Made by a program: the position numbers and the translations under genes
Source of the DNA: DASQPA01 sp963756455
GTDB lineage: Bacteria; Acidobacteriota; Thermoanaerobaculia; Multivoradales; UBA5704
Assembly (NCBI GenBank): GCA_963756455.1
Contig: CAVWNC010000004.1
Location: forward strand, 3,286,001-3,350,000
Length of the DNA stretch: 64,000 nucleotides
Reading direction: 5' to 3'
Part shown: positions 17,850 through 25,919 of the stretch, piece after piece
Layout of the letters: each line of letters begins with the position of its first letter
How positions within the stretch are numbered: the stretch's first letter is position 1
Notes under the pieces: generated by a model
The model's database searches: none
What the model was told of the DNA's origin: nothing
Seen by the model: the letters and a program-made list of their open reading frames with translations, nothing else

Positions 17850-18239
17850 ATGGAGATCACCCCATTCCTGATGTTCATCGGCGCCGCCGAAGAGGCGATG
17901 AACTTCTACGTCTCCCTCTTCCCCGGATCGCGGATCGTGTCGATCGAGCGCTACGCCGCGGGCGAGCCCGGCAAAGAGGGCAGCGTGAAACGCGCGCTCT
18001 TCGAGCTCCACGCCACCCGCTTCTTCTGTATCGACAGCCCGGCCCAACACGCCTTCACCTTCACGCCCTCCATCTCGCTCTTCGTCGACTGCGACAGCCG
18101 GCAACAGCTCGACGACGCCTTCCAGGCCTTGAGCGCCGGAGGGCAGATCCTGATGCCGCCCGGAGCCTACGGCTTCAGCACGTGGTTCACCTGGGTGGCC
18201 GACCGGTACGGCGTGTCCTGGCAGCTCAACCTCCCCTGA
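17850..18239 (+). CDS. VOC superfamily protein, PhnB / 3-dmu-9_3-mt type
   Basis: The product is 129 residues. The pattern ITPFLMFIGAAEEAMNFYVSLF, followed by a central SISLFVDCDS strand and the ending GVSWQLNL, matches the PF06983 branch of the vicinal-oxygen-chelate fold. The substrate is unknown; the historical name 'demethylubiquinone methyltransferase' is not supported for this branch. It lies 13 bp after the AcvB-like gene, with a strong AAGGAGGAG, and is probably in the same operon. Confidence 0.87.
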   Translation: MEITPFLMFIGAAEEAMNFYVSLFPGSRIVSIERYAAGEPGKEGSVKRALFELHATRFFCIDSPAQHAFTFTPSISLFVDCDSRQQLDDAFQALSAGGQILMPPGAYGFSTWFTWVADRYGVSWQLNLP

Positions 18240-18248
18240 GAAACTGGC

Positions 18249-18623
18249 TCAGGGAGTCTTGATCTCGACGATGATGGCGTGGAACATCGTCTTCCCGATG
18301 TTCTCGGCGGAGTGGGTCACCGGCTCGCGGTAGAGCGTGTCGCCGGTCTTGAAGGTGACGTCGCTCGTCTTGCCGTCCGCCGTGGTGATGCGGAGGGTTC
18401 CCCCTTCGAGGACGTAGACGACGTTGGCGGGATGGGAGTGCGTCTTCTCCTTGTCGCCCGGATGGCTCATCACTTCGAGCACCCGCACCTTCTCGTTCTC
18501 GAACTTCACCTTGACCACCTTCGGAGTCACCTGCGCCGCGTCCTGGGCCACGAGCCCGGAGGCGACGAAAACGAGGACGGCGAGGAACGGGAACGCGAGG
18601 CGCGACGTTCTGCGAGTCTGCAT
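18249..18623 (-). CDS. Secreted single-domain cupin protein
   Basis: The product is 124 residues. A cleavable signal peptide (residues 1-26, ending VAQD) precedes one cupin barrel. The first cupin motif is visible as THSHPANVVYVLEGG and the second as GDTLYREPVTHSAENIG, with His residues suitable for a metal. The function is unknown, perhaps sequestration or a periplasmic enzyme. It converges on the VOC gene with a 9-bp gap. Confidence 0.82.
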   Translation of the reverse strand: MQTRRTSRLAFPFLAVLVFVASGLVAQDAAQVTPKVVKVKFENEKVRVLEVMSHPGDKEKTHSHPANVVYVLEGGTLRITTADGKTSDVTFKTGDTLYREPVTHSAENIGKTMFHAIIVEIKTP

Positions 18624-18729
18624 GGAATCCTCCTCTGAGGATGAGTGAAAGAGAAGCGGCGAGAGGCCGTGAAACCGATTCTAAGCCCGGAAGAGATTGA
18701 ATACGAAACCCTGGGCCTCGCCCAGCTCA

Positions 18730-19041
18730 CAGCTTCACTGAAGGTCTCGTCAAAGTCGCTTTTCTCTTCGCCCCGAAGGGGCTTGGGTCGGTAGCCTGGG
18801 GTGAGAACCCCAGGAAAGGGGAGGAATAAGAATCTTCAGCCCCGAAGGGGCGATGGTAGTTCCACCTGAACCTTCGCCCCTTCGGGGCTTTTTTTTTCTT
18901 GTGGTTACCTCAACCTGGGGCTCTCGCCCCAGGCTACCAACCCAAGCCCCTTCGGGGCAGGCCCTCCGCCGCGGGATTGCATTTCCGGCGCAGCTGGCCC
19001 CTTGCCAGCGACTTTGACGGGATCCTGCAGCTTCACTGAAG
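18730..19041. repeat. Large inverted-repeat element, MITE-like
   Basis: A 32-bp arm at 18770-18801 (starting GCCCCGAAGGGGCTTGGGT) is inverted at 18927-18958 with one mismatch. Outside it, GTCAAAGTCGCT (left) and AGCGACTTTGAC (right) are inverted, and CAGCTTCACTGAAG occurs at both ends (18730-18743 and 19028-19041) as a direct repeat. No gene lies inside. The whole looks like a non-autonomous palindromic element. The GCCCCGAAGGGGC core is the kind of sequence often dispersed in high-GC genomes. Confidence 0.75.
18838..18898 (+). terminator. Intrinsic terminator-like hairpin inside the repeat element
   Basis: AGCCCCGAAGGGGCG (18838-18852) is perfectly inverted at 18875-18889, and nine T residues follow directly (18889-18897). 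This is the best intrinsic terminator in the window. It reads rightward, away from the cupin gene, and may simply be part of the repeat element rather than serving one gene. Confidence 0.6.
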
Positions 19042-19091
19042 AGGACTGATTCGCGGGGAATCGTCTCGCGACCGAGACTCTGCAGCTTGCC

Positions 19092-19475
19092 TTGCAGGCT
19101 TTCGCCGTGACGGTGGGAGAGCCGCCGGTCTCTCTCCCGGTGAGCACGGCGAGCGGTACTTTAGAGATTCAGTTTCCCGAGGAGTCGGAAGCGGCCCAAA
19201 AGCAATCCCCCTCACTCTGGAGCTTTCAAAACGGCCTTCCCCTCTCGCCTCAGGCGCTCGGAGACTGGATTCGCCGCCACGAGCAGAGCACCGATTCCCA
19301 GGAGAGGAAATCCGTCATCCCCGAGATGGCGCCGGGGGCGTACCCAGTGTGCATCGTGGCGCAGTCTGTCCTGGTTCTGTGGGAGCTCTCGGGTTGGACT
19401 GCGCCGCTTGCCAAGTGCGTAGCGGGCCAGCTCGAGGTCGGGGGCACCCTACGTTTGGATCTCTCGCGGCCGTAG
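19092..19475 (+). pseudogene. Probable truncated C-terminal remnant of a carboxypeptidase-regulatory-like protein
   Basis: A TTG-start frame of 127 codons (open back to 19050) has a protein-like composition. It ends with APGAYPVCIV and CVAGQLEVGGTLRLDL, the alternating strand pattern seen at the end of carboxypeptidase-regulatory-like or Ig-like secreted proteins. There is no ribosome-binding site or N-terminus. The frame starts right after the repeat element at 18730-19041. I infer a gene remnant cut by repeat insertion. A small real protein is possible. Confidence 0.35.
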
Positions 19476-19549
19476 AGTGCGACCGAGGGCGACTCGGTAG
19501 CCCGGAACGCCGAGGACCGTGCCAAGCGTCCTCAGGAGAGGGCACTTCC

Positions 19550-19800
19550 TCTGGAGAAGTAGGGTACTTCTGGCGAAAAGTAGGGTACTTCCGCCGAAGA
19601 AGTAGGGTACTTCCTCCCAGGAAGTAGGGTACTTCCGCCGGAGAAGTAGGGTGCTTCTGGCGAAGAGTAGGGTACTTCCGCCGAGGAAGTAGGGTACTTC
19701 CTCCCAGGAAGTAGGGTACTTCCTCTCAAGAAGTAGGGTACTTCCGCGGGAGAAGCAGGGTATTTCCGCAGCCGAAGCAGGGCACTCCAACCCGGAAGTC
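19550..19800. repeat. Tandem 21-22-bp palindromic repeats (GAAGTAGGGTACTTC)
   Basis: About eleven units of 21-22 bp carry the core AGTAGGGTACTTC, itself an inverted repeat (GAAGTA ... TACTTC), separated by 8-9 variable bases. The last units are degenerate (GCAGGGTATTTC, GCAGGGCACTCC). No gene overlaps them; the open frames across the array encode low-complexity YFLGGSTLL-like repeats. The array lies between the remnant gene at 19.4 kb and the VOC gene at 19.9 kb. Confidence 0.85.
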
Positions 19801-19897
19801 CGCGACTTCTCCGCCAGCAGAAGGGTACTTTGGGGGCGGAGCTCGCCATCCTGCCGCAGCAGGACACAGTCGCCCGGCAGGCGGAGGCGGCTCTAAT

Positions 19898-20233
19898 CTA
19901 AGCCCGCCCTAGGTTGAAGACGAGACCGTAAGGGTCTCTCAAGTAGCACCGCGGGAGGGAGGCATCCTCTTCCTCGACGGTACAGCCGGCGGCGACCAGC
20001 CGGTCTCTCGTCGCTTCCACGTCGGGCACCAGGAGCTCGAACACGGGACCGTGCGGTTTTCCCTTTTCGACGTACAGGCAAAAGGAGCCGGTCTCAAAGC
20101 CCAGAAGCGTTTCGCTCCGATGGACGACCGGCAGGCCGAGGACAGACCCATAAAACTTTTCGGCCGCAGCAAAATCCTCGGTGCGCAGGATGACATCCCG
20201 CCCCGAGTGCAAGGAATTGGCGACATCCGTCAT
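19898..20233 (-). CDS. VOC family (glyoxalase/bleomycin-resistance-like) protein
   Basis: The product is 111 residues. FAAAEKFYGSVLGLPVV and the ending LRDPYGLVFNLG are the classic glyoxalase-fold strands. The substrate is unknown. The ATG at 20233 lies 6 bp after GAGGAG and fits better than the ATG at 20239, which sits directly on the Shine-Dalgarno. The protein is one betaalphabetabetabeta pair and should work as a dimer. It is a single gene with no obvious operon partner. Confidence 0.82.
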   Translation of the reverse strand: MTDVANSLHSGRDVILRTEDFAAAEKFYGSVLGLPVVHRSETLLGFETGSFCLYVEKGKPHGPVFELLVPDVEATRDRLVAAGCTVEEEDASLPRCYLRDPYGLVFNLGRA

Positions 20234-20480
20234 TGGCATCTCCTCAGGGCAAGATCGTAGCATTCACCGGGGGCTTGCAGACGAGCTTCCGCGCGGCGAG
20301 GCGGAGACAGCGTAGCCGCTCTTCCCCGCCGCGCGGACCCCACCGCTCAGGGGGGAAGGCGACGAAAATCAGCTCGAAGTTGACCTCCCGATCAGCTCGG
20401 CCGTCGCTCCACAATCCAGAAGTGAGGTGAGATCGGACCGGAAAGAATCGCTGGGGATGGAAGACGAAACCGTAGGGCGC

Positions 20481-21413
20481 CTACTTCCCCCGCCCCGCCG
20501 CCTCCCGGGCGGCGGGGCCCAGGGTCTCGAATTCGGGGACGTCGCGGCCCTTGACCGGGGGCCAGTGGACGCGGCGGGCGGCCATGGCGGCGTCCAGGCG
20601 CTGCCAGAGGTCGCGGTTCTGGACCGGCTGGCCCTCCTGGGTCTTCCAGCCGCGGCGCTTCCAGCCGGCGATCCAGCCGGTCGCTCCGTTCCTGAGATAG
20701 TCGGAACCGGTGTGGAGGGCGACCGCGGTGCCCGGGGGCAGGCTTTCGAGGGCGGTTAGGGCTGCCAGGAGATCGAGTTGGTTGGGGGTCTTCCCCGTCT
20801 CGCCGTGAGCCAGGACCCGCTCCTCGCCGCCCTGCCGCACCAGGGCCGCCCAGCCTCCCTTGCCGCCGGAGGCGGAGACGCGGAGGAAGACGTCGACCTC
20901 GACTGGAGCGGGGACGGGGCCGTGCGCCGCTGCCGCCTTCCCCTTTCCCTGCTCGCGGATGGCCCGCGTCGCGAGCTCGTCGGCACGCTCGTTGTGGCGC
21001 TCTCCGGCGTGCCCCTTCACCCACTCCCAGGTCACCTCGTGCAGGACGATGAGCTCGGCCAGGCGCCGCCAGAGATCCTCGTTTAAAAGCACCCCTTCTT
21101 TGCGGCGCCAACCGCGGGCGATCCAGCCCCGCAGCCACTCGGTCACCCCGCGGCGCAAGTACTGGGAATCGGTCCGCACCCGCACCCGGCAGCGCTGCTT
21201 CAGGGATTCCAGGCCGCGGATGGCGGCGGTCAGCTCCATGCGGTTGTTGGTCGCCCGGGGCTCGCCGCCGTAGAGCTCCTTCGTCCGCTTCCCCGCCTCG
21301 TCCAGGAGGACCACCCCCCAGCCGCCGGGTCCCGGGTTGGGATCGGCGCCGCCATCGGTGTAGATCGTCACTCGGGGGAGAGCGGAGGACAGCGGGGCGG
21401 ACGGCTCGGTCAT
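20481..21413 (-). CDS. RNase H with a second, degenerate RNase H-like domain
   Basis: The product is 310 residues. Residues 12-155 are a complete type 1 RNase H: YTDGG (D20), NRMEL (E60), TDSQY (D82), KGHAGERH (H135) and ERADELA (D145). It degrades RNA in RNA-DNA hybrids. Residues 170-305 repeat the same fold in order: GGWAALV, NQLDLLAAL, HTGSDYLRNGATGWIAGW, then VKGRDVPEF. In that copy D20 and D82 equivalents are lost and E60 becomes D, so it should be inactive. Usual RnhA is about 150 residues. The ATG at 21413 follows GAGGAG. The second copy may bind hybrid or mediate dimerisation (inference). Confidence 0.88.
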   Translation of the reverse strand: MTEPSAPLSSALPRVTIYTDGGADPNPGPGGWGVVLLDEAGKRTKELYGGEPRATNNRMELTAAIRGLESLKQRCRVRVRTDSQYLRRGVTEWLRGWIARGWRRKEGVLLNEDLWRRLAELIVLHEVTWEWVKGHAGERHNERADELATRAIREQGKGKAAAAHGPVPAPVEVDVFLRVSASGGKGGWAALVRQGGEERVLAHGETGKTPNQLDLLAALTALESLPPGTAVALHTGSDYLRNGATGWIAGWKRRGWKTQEGQPVQNRDLWQRLDAAMAARRVHWPPVKGRDVPEFETLGPAAREAAGRGK

Positions 21414-21575
21414 CGATTCGGCTCCTCTGATTCGGCCCCTCTTCTTTCGGGACGCGGTATCTTCCTTCACCTCCCCGTCGGCACGCAACAGGCCTCTCCC
21501 CGCACTCCATACACAAATGGCCGTACCAAGACCTCAATGCCGTGGTAGCGTATTTGCCGACGCCCGACGGTGCCA

Positions 21576-23630
21576 ATGAAGAACAGGGTAGCCCCCTTCC
21601 TGCTGCTCCTCGCGCTCCCGCTCCAGGCCGAGGAACCGACCGCTCCCCCACCCTACCGGGAGGAGATCGTCGTCACCGCGCCCAAAACCCCGGTGGCGAT
21701 CGAGAAGACGCCGAGCGCGATCACCGTGCTCAACGCCGAGGACATCGCGCTCGCCGGCGACGTGACCCTCCCCGACCTCCTCTTCGCGGCCGGCGGCGGC
21801 TTTCACATCTACGACCGGACCGGCACGGGGACGGGTGCGGTGGTCGACCTGCGCGGTTTCTACAGCGCCGGCGAGACCAGCTACGCCCTGCTCTCGATCG
21901 ACGGCCTCCCCGCCAACGACTTCGACACCGATCTCGTCGACTGGAACCTCGTCGACCTCGACCGGGTGGAACGGATCGAGATCCTCCGCGGTCCGGTGTC
22001 GACCCTCTACGGCAATGTCGGGATGAGCGGCCTCGTCAACGTCATCACCCACCGCGCCGGCCCCGGTTCCGACGGCACGATCGTCCTCGGCACCGGCAAT
22101 GAAGGCAAAGGCGAGGGCTCGCTCGCCACCTCGTGGGGAGGCGAGCGCAAGGAGGCCGCGGTCTCGCTTCGCCGGGTGAGCCTCTCCGGTTTCCGCGAGC
22201 ACAGCATCTACCACAGCACCCAGGCCCAGTCGCGCCTCCGCTGGACGCCGCTCCTCCCCGGTCCGACACCCCCACCGGGAGGAACCGCCATCCCGCGCGA
22301 GCTCGGGCTCGTCCTCTCCGCGCTCTACCTCGACTCGGATCGCCAGATCCCCGGCGGCATTCCAGCCGGAACGCCGAGCACGGAGGCCGGTTCGCCCCTG
22401 GACTCCGACACCGGACGCACCCGGCAGGCGGGCCTGTCGCTCTCCCTGCCGCTCAGCGGGATCTCCCACTTCGAGGCCTCGACGAACATCCGCGGCAAGG
22501 ACGAGTACCGGGTCGACACTCTCGCTTTCCAGACTCTCGCCCACGGGCTTGGCACCCACAGCAGCCACGCCGAGGCGCGCTACCTCCAGGGCTTCGAGCT
22601 CGCCGGGCACAGCGGGCGCCTCTTGACCGGCGCCGAGGCGAGCGATGGGACGGTCGACTCCGACTACTTCCGGATCAATGCCGTGGGCGCGCTCAACGCG
22701 CGGATCGACCATGCGCACGCATCCCGCACGACCCTCGGCGGCTTCAGCAGCGCCGAGCTCGACCTGAACCGCAACCTCACCCTCTCGACCGGCGTGCGCT
22801 ACGACGACCTGCGTGGCGATTTCGACGGCAAGGTGGGTCTCCCCGCCATCGCCCAGACGGCGACCAGCCCCTCGGTCGCCCTCAACTACCGCCTGGGCGA
22901 CGCCGGCAACGCTTTCCTCTCCGCCAGCCGCTCGTTCAAGGCGCCGACCGTCGAGCAGCTCTACGACCGCCGCCCCTTCATCATCGCCCACGGCATCGTG
23001 GCCTACCTGTCGAACACCGCCCTCCTGCCGCAGCGGGCGACCAACTACGAGGCCGGCGTGCGCACCCGGCTGGGCGACTTCGCCTCGACCTCGCTCTCTC
23101 TCTACTCGCTCCGGGTCACCGACGAGATCGGCTTCGACATCTCCCAACTGCGCTTCGACAACATCTCGCAGAGCCGTCACCAGGGGGTCGAGTGGAACGT
23201 GACGGGCGACCTCGCTCCCGGCCTGCGGCCCCGGTTCTCCTACACCTACTCGCGGGCGATCTTCGACGGCGGTCCCAACAACGGCAACCAGATCAACGGC
23301 GTGCCCCGCACCCAGATCGCCGCGGGCCTGGGCTGGATCGGCTACACCGGCCATGGCACCGGCCCCTTCGGGGATTTCGAGCTCTCCCACGTCCGCGGCC
23401 AGTACGTCGACGAGGAGAACCTGATCCCGCTCGCCCCCTACACCCTCGTAGGCGCCGTCGTCGGCGTCCGCTTCGAGAAGCTCTCCTATGACATCACGGT
23501 GCGAAACCTCTTGAACCACCGTTTTTCGACCGATGGCTTCGTGACCCTCGATTCGACCGGCCATCTCCTCCCCCTCTACTACCCGGGGACGGAGCGGACG
23601 ATCACGGCACGGGTGAAGATCGACTTCTAG
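21576..23630 (+). CDS. TonB-dependent outer-membrane receptor
   Basis: The product is 684 residues with an N-terminal signal peptide (FLLLLALPLQA). The TonB-box region is EEIVVTAPKTPVAIEKTPSA. The plug domain follows (LRGFYSAGETSYALLSIDG; then VERIEILRGPVSTLYG and GLVNVITH), and then a 22-strand barrel that ends in a terminal Phe (ARVKIDF). It imports a siderophore, cobalamin or another ligand; the substrate cannot be named. The ATG at 21576 is chosen over a GTG at 21570. No exbB/exbD/tonB genes lie nearby. Confidence 0.9.
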   Translation: MKNRVAPFLLLLALPLQAEEPTAPPPYREEIVVTAPKTPVAIEKTPSAITVLNAEDIALAGDVTLPDLLFAAGGGFHIYDRTGTGTGAVVDLRGFYSAGETSYALLSIDGLPANDFDTDLVDWNLVDLDRVERIEILRGPVSTLYGNVGMSGLVNVITHRAGPGSDGTIVLGTGNEGKGEGSLATSWGGERKEAAVSLRRVSLSGFREHSIYHSTQAQSRLRWTPLLPGPTPPPGGTAIPRELGLVLSALYLDSDRQIPGGIPAGTPSTEAGSPLDSDTGRTRQAGLSLSLPLSGISHFEASTNIRGKDEYRVDTLAFQTLAHGLGTHSSHAEARYLQGFELAGHSGRLLTGAEASDGTVDSDYFRINAVGALNARIDHAHASRTTLGGFSSAELDLNRNLTLSTGVRYDDLRGDFDGKVGLPAIAQTATSPSVALNYRLGDAGNAFLSASRSFKAPTVEQLYDRRPFIIAHGIVAYLSNTALLPQRATNYEAGVRTRLGDFASTSLSLYSLRVTDEIGFDISQLRFDNISQSRHQGVEWNVTGDLAPGLRPRFSYTYSRAIFDGGPNNGNQINGVPRTQIAAGLGWIGYTGHGTGPFGDFELSHVRGQYVDEENLIPLAPYTLVGAVVGVRFEKLSYDITVRNLLNHRFSTDGFVTLDSTGHLLPLYYPGTERTITARVKIDF

Positions 23631-23789
23631 CCTCCGCCCTCTCTCCAACCCACCTCCCTCCCCCAGGTGGCACATCTCTTGCGGGTTCTTTCTCTGTCCG
23701 GCGCGGGTGCGTCGGGACAGAAACCTGTTGACGGAGGTCTAGAGAGCCACCCTCAAAACCACCCACCCTTAAAACCGCAGGAGACAACC

Positions 23790-24599
23790 GTGCGAGACGT
23801 AGTCGCTTCCAGTCCATCGCAACCCGGCACGGGGCCTTCCCACGAAGTCGCCCTCCCTTCTCCCACGTCGTATTCGGCCGCGCCCGAGCACGAGAGCCTG
23901 GCCGGCATCGTCGGCAGCGCCGCCCTGGTCTTCGGCGGCGCGGCCCTCTTCGCCTATGCCGCCCGCGAACGCAACCTCAAGGGCCTGGGCGCCGCCCTGG
24001 CCGGCGTCCCCCTGGCCTTCCGAGGCGCCACCGGTCGCTGGGTGCCCCGTACTTTTACCCGCGATACCGCCGAAGCCCCCAAAGAGCAGGAGGCCGCCGC
24101 TCCCTTCAAGGTCCACGCGAGCCTGACCGTGAACCGGCCCGCCGACGAGCTCTACGCCTTCTGGCGCCGGCTCGAAAATCTCCCCCGTTTCATGAAGAAC
24201 CTGGAATCCGTCCACGAGGAAAAGGGGATCTCCCACTGGGTGGGGAAGAGCCCCCTGGGGATGAAGATCTCCTGGGATGCCCGGATCGTCGACGACCAGC
24301 CGGGCCGGGTGATCTCCTGGCGTTCTCTCACCGACTCCCAAATCGACAATTCCGGCTGGGTCCGCTTCGAGCCGGCGACCGGCAACCGCGGCACCGTCGT
24401 CCGGGTGCACATGGACGTCCAAACGCCCGAAAACCTCTTCGGCCGGGCCCTCGCCCGCCTGAACCACCAAGGGGTCGAGCTCGAAGTGCAGTCGGATCTC
24501 CGCCGTTTCAAGGCCCTCCTGGAAGCCGGCGAGGTGCCGACGATCGAGGGGCAACCCGCCGGCGACCGTCCTTTCCTCAACCTCAAGAACCCTTTCTAG
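23790..24599 (+). CDS. SRPBCC/polyketide-cyclase-like protein with membrane N-terminus
   Basis: The product is 269 residues. A hydrophobic stretch at about 40-75 (GSAALVFGGAALFAYAA) resembles a short glycine-rich membrane segment. The SRPBCC (START-like) fold follows: VNRPADELYAFWRRLENLPRFM, then ISHWVGKSPLG and WRSLTDSQIDNSGWVRFEP. GTG at 23790 follows AGGAGA. It heads a cassette with an alcohol dehydrogenase and an SDR protein; such SRPBCC-ADH-SDR groups recur in soil bacteria. The ligand is unknown. Confidence 0.84.
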   Translation: MRDVVASSPSQPGTGPSHEVALPSPTSYSAAPEHESLAGIVGSAALVFGGAALFAYAARERNLKGLGAALAGVPLAFRGATGRWVPRTFTRDTAEAPKEQEAAAPFKVHASLTVNRPADELYAFWRRLENLPRFMKNLESVHEEKGISHWVGKSPLGMKISWDARIVDDQPGRVISWRSLTDSQIDNSGWVRFEPATGNRGTVVRVHMDVQTPENLFGRALARLNHQGVELEVQSDLRRFKALLEAGEVPTIEGQPAGDRPFLNLKNPF

Positions 24600-24626
24600 A
24601 CGGCCCGGCGGCCAGGAGAATTACTC

Positions 24627-25919
24627 ATGAAAGCCCTTTGCTGGAACGGCAAGAACGACGTCCGGGTCGAAACCGTCCCCGACCCCAAGATCCTGAACCG
24701 TAGAGACGCCATCCTCCGCATCACCTCGACCGCGATCTGCGGCTCCGATCTCCACCTCTACGATGGCTATATCCCTACCATGCAGAAAGGGGACATTCTC
24801 GGCCATGAGTTCATGGGCGAGGTGGTCGAGCTCGGCGCCGAGGTCAAGAACCTCGCGGTCGGCGACCGCGTCGTCGTCCCCTTCACGATCGCCTGCGGTC
24901 ACTGCTCCTACTGTGAGCGGCAGCTCTTCTCGCTCTGCGACAACTCGAACCCCAACGCCTGGATGCTTGAAAAAGCCTACGGCTACTCGGGCTCCGGGCT
25001 CTTCGGCTACTCCCACATGATGGGCGGCTACGCCGGTGGCCAGGCCGAGTACGTGCGCGTCCCCTACGCCGACGTCGGTCCCCTGAAGATCCCCGACGGC
25101 CTCGAGGACGACCAGGTCCTCTTCCTTTCGGACATTTTTCCCACCGGCTACATGGCGGCCGAAAACTGCAATATCCAGCCGGGCGACACCGTCGCGGTCT
25201 GGGGCTGTGGGCCGGTCGGCCAGTTCGCCATCCAGAGCGCCTGGATGCTGGGCGCCGAGCGGGTGATCGCCATCGACCGCTTCCCCGACCGCCTGCGCCT
25301 CGCCCGCACCTGGGGGCGGGCCGAGACGATCGACTATACCGAGACGGGCTCGCTCGAAGCCCTCCGCGAGATGACGGGCGGCCAGGGTCCCGACGCCTGC
25401 ATCGACGCCGTGGGGATGGAGGCCCACGGCACCACCTTCGACGCCTACTACGACAAGACCAAGCAGGCCCTGAAGCTCGGGACCGACCGGCCGCACGCCC
25501 TCCGCGAGGCGCTCCAGGCCTGCCGCAAGGGCGGAACGGTGTCGATCCCCGGCGTCTACGGAGGTCTCCTCGACAAGGTGAACTTCGGCGCCGCCTTCAG
25601 CAAGGGTTTGACCCTCAAGATGGGCCAGACCCATGTCCACCGCTATCTGCGCCCGCTGCTCGACCGGATCGTCGCCGGCGAGATCGATCCCTCCCGGCTG
25701 ATCAGCCATCGGCTGAATCTCGACGAGGCGCCCGACGGCTATGCGATGTTCCGCGACAAGGAGGACCATTGCATCAAGATCGTCCTGAAGCCCGGAGAGA
25801 TGGGGGCCCAGGGAGCGAAGGGGACCAAGGGCTCGAAGCACAAGTCGGCGAGCGGTCACGACGGCGGTCACGGCCATGGCCCGGGCCAGGGTGGGAACGG
25901 CGCGGAGCGGCCTTCGTGA
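24627..25919 (+). CDS. Zinc-dependent alcohol/formaldehyde dehydrogenase-like enzyme with His/Gly-rich tail
   Basis: The product is 430 residues. ICGSDLHLYDGY and GHEFMGEVVELG carry the catalytic zinc ligands. ACGHCSYCERQLFSLCD holds the structural zinc cysteines, and VWGCGPVGQFAIQ is the NAD-binding motif. It is closest to glutathione-independent formaldehyde dehydrogenase-like members of the MDR family. The last 40 residues are unlike the family: a low-complexity tail with HDGGHGHGPGQGG that might bind metal. The stop overlaps the SDR start by one base (TGATG). Confidence 0.9.
   Translation: MKALCWNGKNDVRVETVPDPKILNRRDAILRITSTAICGSDLHLYDGYIPTMQKGDILGHEFMGEVVELGAEVKNLAVGDRVVVPFTIACGHCSYCERQLFSLCDNSNPNAWMLEKAYGYSGSGLFGYSHMMGGYAGGQAEYVRVPYADVGPLKIPDGLEDDQVLFLSDIFPTGYMAAENCNIQPGDTVAVWGCGPVGQFAIQSAWMLGAERVIAIDRFPDRLRLARTWGRAETIDYTETGSLEALREMTGGQGPDACIDAVGMEAHGTTFDAYYDKTKQALKLGTDRPHALREALQACRKGGTVSIPGVYGGLLDKVNFGAAFSKGLTLKMGQTHVHRYLRPLLDRIVAGEIDPSRLISHRLNLDEAPDGYAMFRDKEDHCIKIVLKPGEMGAQGAKGTKGSKHKSASGHDGGHGHGPGQGGNGAERPS

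Noticed and set aside
19449..19867. Leftward frames reading YFLGGSTLL-like repeats
   Set aside because: They are translations of the 22-bp palindromic array; no start signal or family.
21534..23675. 713-codon leftward frame opposite the TonB receptor
   Set aside because: It is antisense to a clearly real receptor gene, with typical high-GC shadow composition.
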